This document shows, in pieces, positions 15,002-19,051 of a stretch of 19,051 nucleotides of DNA. The notes beneath the pieces were generated by a model that saw only the letters and a list, made by a program, of their open reading frames with translations, was not told the DNA's origin and made no database searches. Numbering within the stretch: the first letter of the stretch is position 1; the number at the start of each line of letters is the position of its first letter. Made by a program: the position numbers and the translations under genes. Source of the stretch: Porticoccaceae bacterium (GTDB taxonomy: Bacteria; Pseudomonadota; Gammaproteobacteria; Pseudomonadales; Porticoccaceae); NCBI GenBank assembly GCA_019090225.1, contig JAHRWI010000209.1, positions 1 through 19,051 of the forward strand. The letters are read 5' to 3'.

Positions 15002-15176
15002 TAGCTTTGAAACAGGTGCAACGAAACAAGGCTATCCAGACTGTTAAACATAGACTCCTTAATCAGAAGACAAAGCTGTTTAATTACGATATATACGATC
15101 AACTACGACAAACGGCCTCTATAGCGACACAAACGGCCTACCAGCAAAAACTTTATCACTCAAGCATATAATCGAC
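14993..15176. other. Spacer between small genes 1 and 2 with a 21-base-period repeat
   Basis: No convincing gene is visible. The 11-mer ACAAACGGCCT occurs at 15108-15118 and 15129-15139, two helical turns apart. A polar open frame crosses the stretch but lacks a credible start. The first bases belong to the hairpin at the end of gene 1. Confidence 0.5.
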
Positions 15177-15205
15177 ATAAGACATGATCATTGGTAATGT
15201 CTTAT
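15177..15205. promoter_or_regulatory. Palindromic operator candidate over the promoter of small gene 2
   Basis: ATAAGACAT (15177-15185) and ATGTCTTAT (15197-15205) are perfect inverted arms with an 11-base centre. The -35 hexamer TTGGTA lies in the centre and the right arm lies in the promoter spacer. This is the geometry of a repressor site, although a hairpin followed by TTATTTTAT could also serve as a terminator for upstream transcripts. Confidence 0.5.
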
Positions 15206-15219
15206 TTATTTTATATAAT
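15191..15219 (+). promoter_or_regulatory. Sigma-70 promoter for small genes 2 and 3
   Basis: TTGGTA (15191-15196) and a perfect TATAAT (15214-15219) are separated by 17 bases. This is the best promoter match in the window. Transcription would begin near 15226, about 60 bases before the start of small gene 2. Confidence 0.6.
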
Positions 15220-15285
15220 TGCTGTAGATGTTATTAGAGGCAATAAAGCTTTAAAAGCATCAAAAAGCAAACCAAGGAGCTTGAT

Positions 15286-15393
15286 ATGAATACCAACATC
15301 AAATCTATAGCGATCTCGGGTGTAGCGATTACGATGACTGCAGTTGCTTATGGTTATATCCAATTTATTCTCACCGTATCATCGATGAGCTAA
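15286..15393 (+). CDS. Small single-span membrane protein 2 (35 aa)
   Basis: The frame begins MNTNIKSIAISG and continues as one hydrophobic span (VAITMTAVAYGYIQFILTV), ending SSMS. AAGGAG at 15274-15279 gives a strong ribosome binding site six bases before the ATG. A good promoter lies 60 bases upstream. It resembles small gene 1: MNT start, SIA, then A-x-x-YG-xxx-F and VS in the same order. No named family comes to mind. At this length, coding status rests on the binding site, promoter and paralogy. Confidence 0.65.
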   Translation: MNTNIKSIAISGVAITMTAVAYGYIQFILTVSSMS

Positions 15394-15460
15394 TCATGAC
15401 CGTGCTGGGTCAACCCTGACCTTACACGATCGAGAAAAACACAACACGAGAGGATTCACC

Positions 15461-15598
15461 ATGTTACTAAAACACGCATTGCGCTCTCGAAATAACTGGT
15501 TGACAGCTGGCTTGCTGATTCTATCTGCTGCTTCAATTACAGTGATAGAGCTTCAGCAGCTCTCCATGCCGTTGCTGGCTGCACCGGTGCTTTTCTAA
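15461..15598 (+). CDS. Small single-span membrane protein 3 (45 aa)
   Basis: The frame begins with a basic stretch (MLLKHALRSRNN), then a hydrophobic span (WLTAGLLILSAASITVI), a short polar break (ELQQ) and a hydrophobic end LLAAPVLF. GAGAGGA at 15448-15454 precedes the ATG by six bases. It follows small gene 2 by 67 bases and probably shares its transcript. The ending AAPVLF mirrors AQPALF of small gene 1, which suggests a common functional C-terminus. The basic N-terminus predicts a cytoplasmic N-terminus and periplasmic C-terminus. Function is unknown. Confidence 0.65.
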   Translation: MLLKHALRSRNNWLTAGLLILSAASITVIELQQLSMPLLAAPVLF

Positions 15599-15703
15599 GA
15601 GCAGAAACCTGAATAACTGCTTTAAGTTTTTGAGACCCGACCTGGGTTCTTGAAACCTGATTCTTTAGTCGTTGTTTTGAAGTGAATTAAGCATTGATTA
15701 AAC

Positions 15704-15739
15704 ACCACGTGGTCGCGGAGATATCCGCAATTGCGTGGT
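15704..15739. terminator. Nested hairpin between convergent genes
   Basis: ACCACG (15704-15709) pairs with CGTGGT (15734-15739). Inside, GCGGA (15715-15719) pairs with TCCGC (15724-15728) around a GATA loop, with symmetric five-base internal loops. It lies where small gene 3 and the acyl-CoA dehydrogenase gene converge, so a two-way terminator is likely, although no T run follows on either strand. Confidence 0.4.
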
Positions 15740-15774
15740 CACTGCGGACTGTGAAATATAGCTCATACAGGCTA

Positions 15775-16941
15775 TCAGGTCGGCAACCTCAGCACGGCTT
15801 TTGCCAGAATATTCCGTTGCACCTCGTTACTACCACCGTAAATAGTCGTGGGTCGTGAGGCAATGACCTCACCAGCCGGGCGCACCAGGCCATCACCTGT
15901 TTCAATACCGTCCTGAATACCGCCATTCTCGCTGGCGGCTTCCATCATTAGCTCGGTAACCCGCTGCTGGGTTTCAGTATTCCAGATTTTTAGCATCGAC
16001 ACTTCAGGTCCGATACTGCCACCGCGCTTAAGCACTTCAACAAAGCGCTTATAGGACGCAAACAAATCTTCGATATCTAACTGTAGACGTGTATAACGCT
16101 CGACAAAAAGTGGGTCGTCAAACAGACTCACGGATTTCGCCATAGATTTCAGGCGCGACATCGCGAGGATGGCAAACTTGGGACTACCGATAAATATACG
16201 TTCGTGTCCCAGCAGCGCCTTGGCTATCGTCCAACCGTTATTTTCGCCACCCACGACATTGACGACGGGGACTTTAACGTCATCAAAAAACACTTCGGCG
16301 AATTCGTCGTGCATGGCCAGATTGATAATCGGCCGCACGGTAATGCCGGGGGTGTCCAGAGGGATCAGCAAAAAAGTTATACCCTCCTGCTTTTTGCCGT
16401 CTTTGTTGGTACGCACCAACATAAAAATCATGTTGGCATCCATCGCCAGGGTCGTCCAGGTTTTGTGACCGTTGACGATGTAGTTATCCCCGTCACGCAC
16501 TGCCGAGGTTTGCAAAGATGCCAGATCCGAGCCTGAACCCGGCTCGGAATAGCCCTGACACCAGATGTATTCACCAGCCAATATTTTGGGCAGGTAATGA
16601 TCCTTTTGCTCCTGCGAACCATGCTGAATCAACAAGGGCCCGACCATGGTAATACCCATATCTGGCGTTCTTCCAACCCCGTAAGATTCACCGACATCCA
16701 TAAAAATCAGCAGCTTATTGGCATCAAGTCCCATGCCACCATATTCGGCTGGCCAGGCTGGGGTCAGCCAGCCTTTTTTGGACAGGATCAGATACCAGTC
16801 ACCGATCTCGTCCCAGTGCATCCGATGCGGCGAAAAACGCAGCTCGTCAGGATAGTTCTCTACGTAGAAGTCATGCACCATGGTGCGAAACGTATCGTCA
16901 TCCATAACGTTATATTCATTCACTGCTTGCTCATCTGTCAT
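15775..16941 (-). CDS. Acyl-CoA dehydrogenase, catalytic-type subunit
   Basis: This FAD enzyme introduces a trans-2,3 double bond into an acyl-CoA. The 388-residue product has the N-terminal helical domain, the flavin-proximal block WCQGYSEPGSGSDLASLQTSA (about 127-147) and the beta-domain NGHKTWTT. LLGHERIF places a Glu at residue 247, the position of the catalytic base in the ChsE4-type steroid side-chain enzymes. The C-terminal part ends IYGGSNEVQRNILAKAVLRLP. It lacks the FAD-contact QxxGGxGY and RxxFDKPIxxFQ motifs, which the neighbouring subunit has. The ATG at 16941 is preferred to a GTG at 16956 because GAGGGG lies seven bases before it. It starts 11 bases after the partner gene stop. 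The likely substrate is a bulky or steroid-like CoA ester; this is inferred. Confidence 0.88.
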   Translation of the reverse strand: MTDEQAVNEYNVMDDDTFRTMVHDFYVENYPDELRFSPHRMHWDEIGDWYLILSKKGWLTPAWPAEYGGMGLDANKLLIFMDVGESYGVGRTPDMGITMVGPLLIQHGSQEQKDHYLPKILAGEYIWCQGYSEPGSGSDLASLQTSAVRDGDNYIVNGHKTWTTLAMDANMIFMLVRTNKDGKKQEGITFLLIPLDTPGITVRPIINLAMHDEFAEVFFDDVKVPVVNVVGGENNGWTIAKALLGHERIFIGSPKFAILAMSRLKSMAKSVSLFDDPLFVERYTRLQLDIEDLFASYKRFVEVLKRGGSIGPEVSMLKIWNTETQQRVTELMMEAASENGGIQDGIETGDGLVRPAGEVIASRPTTIYGGSNEVQRNILAKAVLRLPT

Positions 16942-16952
16942 TTTATAGCCCC

Positions 16953-18080
16953 TCACAAGGTCAATTCGGCATAGCGGGCGCGGTGCGCTGAGGCATTGCC
17001 CAACCAGGAAGCCAGGTACATCGCCTTTTTTAGATACAAGCCAATATTGGCCTCATCCGTATAGCCAATGCCGCCGTGTAGCTGAATAGCGCTTTTGGTG
17101 ATTTGCAGTGCAGCATCAGAACACCGGGCCTTGACCTGACTGGCTGCTGCGGCTCGCCCTTCGGCAGAGGTCTGGCTGTCGAACAGACCAATGGTTTGCA
17201 GCACCACGGAACGGGAAATTTCTGACAGAATAAATAGATCAACCATCTTATGCTGAAGGGCCTGAAAGCTGCCAATGGGCTTATCAAACTGAACACGCTG
17301 GGCAGTGTAGTCGACTGTGATTTCAAGAGCACGGGTCATGACACCCAGCAATTCAACACTGGCAGCAACACGGCCTGTATCAAGGGCCGCTGCAAGAACC
17401 TGTTCAGCCAGCGCGATGCCAGCGACCTTATCGCCCACTGCCACTCGGTCAAAACTCAGCTGGCCGTAGAAACCCCCATCAACCCGCTGCTCGTAATCAA
17501 TACTTAAACCAGCCGCATCTTTATTCACCAGATACAATTCAGTGCCCTCAGCGCTAGCCGCCGACACGATAAAATCATCAGCGCCACCGGCATCGGGTAC
17601 AAATATTTTCCTGCCGCTTAGTTTGCCATCGACCACCTTCACTTGCTCTGCCTTGACACACATACTGCCGCGGGCCTCCTGCCAGGCCAGAGCAGGCTTC
17701 CACTCGCCAGCTACCAACGCAGGCAAACGATCCTTTTTGACAGCCTCGTTATCACCGTTCACCAACACGCTCGCGGCAATCACGGCAGTAGCCACAAAGG
17801 GCGCAGGCACCAGACCTTTGCCCAGCTGAATCAGAACCGTATGAAGATCATCGAAACCCAGGCCAATGCCGCCGTATTGTTCGGGAATCAAAAAACCCAG
17901 CCAACCCAGCTCAGCCATCTCTTTCCAGGTCTGTTGATCAAAACCCGGCTGGACAAAACGATTGTCTCGAGTTTTCTTTAATTCTTCATCCTGAGCGATG
18001 AAAGCAACGGCGCTATCCTGAATAAGCACCTGCTGCTCACTCAGAACATCTATGCGTGACTGCAAACTAATATCTTCCAC
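16953..18080 (-). CDS. Acyl-CoA dehydrogenase, partner subunit lacking the catalytic Glu
   Basis: The 375-residue product has the acyl-CoA dehydrogenase fold: N-terminal ELGWLGFLIPEQYGGIGL, a weak middle domain (PALAWQEARGS in place of the usual SEPxAGSD block), then QRVQFDKPIGSFQALQH and IQLHGGIGYTDE, which normally bind FAD. At the helix where the catalytic-type subunit has GHER247, this one has DTGR237, so it lacks that Glu, and WLGN replaces the other possible YEGT site. It should be the non-catalytic half of an alpha2beta2 enzyme. The start is a GTG with AGAGGAA upstream. The gene comes first in the pair and follows a 130-base spacer downstream of fur. Confidence 0.87.
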   Translation of the reverse strand: MEDISLQSRIDVLSEQQVLIQDSAVAFIAQDEELKKTRDNRFVQPGFDQQTWKEMAELGWLGFLIPEQYGGIGLGFDDLHTVLIQLGKGLVPAPFVATAVIAASVLVNGDNEAVKKDRLPALVAGEWKPALAWQEARGSMCVKAEQVKVVDGKLSGRKIFVPDAGGADDFIVSAASAEGTELYLVNKDAAGLSIDYEQRVDGGFYGQLSFDRVAVGDKVAGIALAEQVLAAALDTGRVAASVELLGVMTRALEITVDYTAQRVQFDKPIGSFQALQHKMVDLFILSEISRSVVLQTIGLFDSQTSAEGRAAAASQVKARCSDAALQITKSAIQLHGGIGYTDEANIGLYLKKAMYLASWLGNASAHRARYAELTL

Positions 18081-18088
18081 TCTTCTTT

Positions 18089-18118
18089 CCTCTTATTCTG
18101 GTGCCTTGTATTCTGGTG
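18089..18118. repeat. Tandem 15-base duplication upstream of the dehydrogenase pair
   Basis: CCTCTTATTCTGGTG (18089-18103) and CCTTGTATTCTGGTG (18104-18118) are adjacent and match at 13 of 15 positions. The first unit contains the ribosome binding site of the partner subunit gene on the - strand. The remainder of the 130-base spacer shows only a short CCCCA/TGGGG hairpin (18171-18185). Confidence 0.6.
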
Positions 18119-18210
18119 GCTTGAAGACGACCATCAACAACGACCTTAAATCAACTCACTACACAGTCCACCCCAAACTCTGGGGGAGATATAAAATTTA
18201 GTCGGGAATA

Positions 18211-18624
18211 CTAGTCTGGTTTTTTCGGTCTGACATAGAGAACCAGGCTGTGGCCAATGAGATCAAAGCCTTTTTCGGCCGCTATGCGTCGCTGAATCGC
18301 TTCAATTTCATCGCTTTGAAACTCAACGACATCGGCAGTATCGACACAGACAATATGATCGTGATGATCACCCCGGTTCAGTTCATAAAGCGCCGGGCCG
18401 GTATCAAAAACATGTCGGCACACCAGTCCAGCTGTTTCAAACTGAGTCAGGACGCGATAGACCGTGGCAATACCAACGTCTTTACCCCGATCATGTAACT
18501 GTTTATAGATATCATCGGCGCTAAAATGGTGCTGTAACTCATTTTCGAGAATCTGTAAGATTTTGATTCGCGGGTTAGTCACCTTAAGGCCAACTTTTTT
18601 AAGCTCTTTATTATCGGGAGACAC
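18211..18624 (-). CDS. fur: Ferric uptake regulator Fur
   Basis: Fur is the iron-responsive repressor of siderophore and iron-uptake genes. The 137-residue product has the winged helix DNA-binding domain (LKVTNPRIKILQIL; VGIATVYRVLTQFETAGLV) and the metal and dimer domain with the motif HHDHIVC. The first cysteine pair is incomplete: CVDT replaces the CxDC seen in E. coli. As I recall, P. aeruginosa Fur also has this form, so it is a lineage trait rather than damage. The start is a GTG with AAGAGGTG eight bases upstream. It diverges from bamE/omlA, the standard Pseudomonas arrangement. Confidence 0.96.
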   Translation of the reverse strand: MSPDNKELKKVGLKVTNPRIKILQILENELQHHFSADDIYKQLHDRGKDVGIATVYRVLTQFETAGLVCRHVFDTGPALYELNRGDHHDHIVCVDTADVVEFQSDEIEAIQRRIAAEKGFDLIGHSLVLYVRPKKPD

Positions 18625-18658
18625 CCGTCTATCACCTCTTCTCAGCGAAACGCGTAAT

Positions 18659-18672
18659 GGGGTATTATCCCC
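18659..18672. promoter_or_regulatory. Palindrome in the fur/bamE divergent control region
   Basis: GGGG-TATTAT-CCCC lies mid-way between the two divergent starts. Its core reads TATTAT for bamE and ATAATA for fur, and GATAAT on the - strand could be a -10 box. No clear Fur box is visible in the 74-base gap. Confidence 0.3.
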
Positions 18673-18698
18673 GTTCCTAAACGAGACTGGAACCCCGT

Positions 18699-19051
18699 AT
18701 GTTACGTCGCCTTGCCATTACCCTGCTAAGCACCCAGGTTCTATTATTGGCTGGCTGTTCCTACCTGAAGTATCCCGACGTCCATAAACTGACTATTGCT
18801 CAGGGCAATATTATCAATCAGGAAATGGTCGATCAGTTACGCCCCGGTCTTAGTCGATCTCAGGTGCGCTACATTCTCGGCACGCCCTTAATCGCAAATA
18901 CTTTTGACCAATCTCGTTGGGATTATTTTTTCAGTATTAAACGGCCGGGACGGGACGAACTCCGTGAACGGGTCAGCGTCTATTTTAGTGACGACAAACT
19001 CAGCCATTTTACCGGTGACTACCTGCCGACTAACCTTGTTGTTTCTTCGGA
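18699..19051 (+). CDS. bamE: Outer membrane assembly lipoprotein BamE/OmlA (3' end missing)
   Basis: BamE is a small lipoprotein of the BAM complex that inserts beta-barrel proteins into the outer membrane. The frame begins MLRRLAITLLSTQVLLLAGC, a lipoprotein signal with lipobox LAGC and lipidated Cys20. The SmpA/OmlA core follows (MVDQLRPGLSRSQVRYILGTPL, then WDYFFSIKRPG and RVSVYFSDDKLSHFTGDYLP). The frame stays open to the last base, so the C-terminus is outside the window; 117 codons are seen. No strong ribosome binding site precedes the ATG. Divergence from fur supports the call. Confidence 0.94.
   Translation, partial: MLRRLAITLLSTQVLLLAGCSYLKYPDVHKLTIAQGNIINQEMVDQLRPGLSRSQVRYILGTPLIANTFDQSRWDYFFSIKRPGRDELRERVSVYFSDDKLSHFTGDYLPTNLVVSS

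Noticed and set aside
14947..15171. 74-codon + strand frame overlapping small gene 1
   Set aside because: GTG start without a binding site, polar low-complexity product, and overlap with a better supported gene.
15408..15421. GGTCA-ACCC-TGACC hairpin between small genes 2 and 3
   Set aside because: Five-pair stem without a T run; too weak to call a terminator.
18171..18185. CCCCA-AACTC-TGGGG hairpin downstream of fur
   Set aside because: Short stem with no T run on the - strand; fur termination here is possible but not supported.

Overview
The window looks like chromosomal DNA of a marine-type gammaproteobacterium of the Pseudomonas/Cellvibrionales kind (Spongiibacteraceae-like is my best guess). 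The basis is the block lptB-rpoN-hpf-ptsN-rapZ-HPr, the divergent fur/bamE pair, and a Fur protein of the Pseudomonas type. Base composition looks even throughout, and I see no IS element, integrase, tRNA, rRNA or CRISPR array.

Region 1 (1-6606, + strand) is housekeeping: the 3' part of lptB (LPS export ATPase), rpoN (sigma-54), hpf (ribosome hibernation), ptsN (EIIA-Ntr), rapZ (nucleotide-binding RNA adaptor), an HPr/NPr phosphocarrier, the magnesium channel gene mgtE and darP/yjgA (ribosome biogenesis). It couples sigma-54 to the nitrogen-related phosphotransferase branch.

Region 2 (6644-13100, - strand) is the most unusual part. Read in transcription order it encodes an ExbB/TolQ-type channel, two ExbD/TolR-type proteins, a TonB-like inner-membrane anchor joined to a von Willebrand factor A (VWA) domain, a large exported repeat protein and a Tat-exported DUF1329 protein. 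The VWA protein carries the SxxxH transmembrane signature of TonB, but a VWA domain stands where the TonB C-terminal domain would be. The second ExbD has Asn where the first has the conserved membrane Asp. I read this as a proton-motive-force-driven envelope machine with an unassigned job.

Region 3 (13303-15598) holds a GFA-family zinc protein and a LysR regulator on the - strand. Divergent from these, on the + strand, are three very small single-span membrane proteins (45, 35 and 45 residues) that look related to one another. Each has a good ribosome binding site, and two have promoter-overlapping operator-like repeats upstream.

Region 4 (15775-18080, - strand) encodes two acyl-CoA dehydrogenase subunits that carry complementary halves of the usual motif set, as in the heterotetrameric enzymes of steroid side-chain degradation.

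Region 5 (18211-19051) is fur (- strand) divergent from bamE/omlA (+ strand, cut by the window edge).
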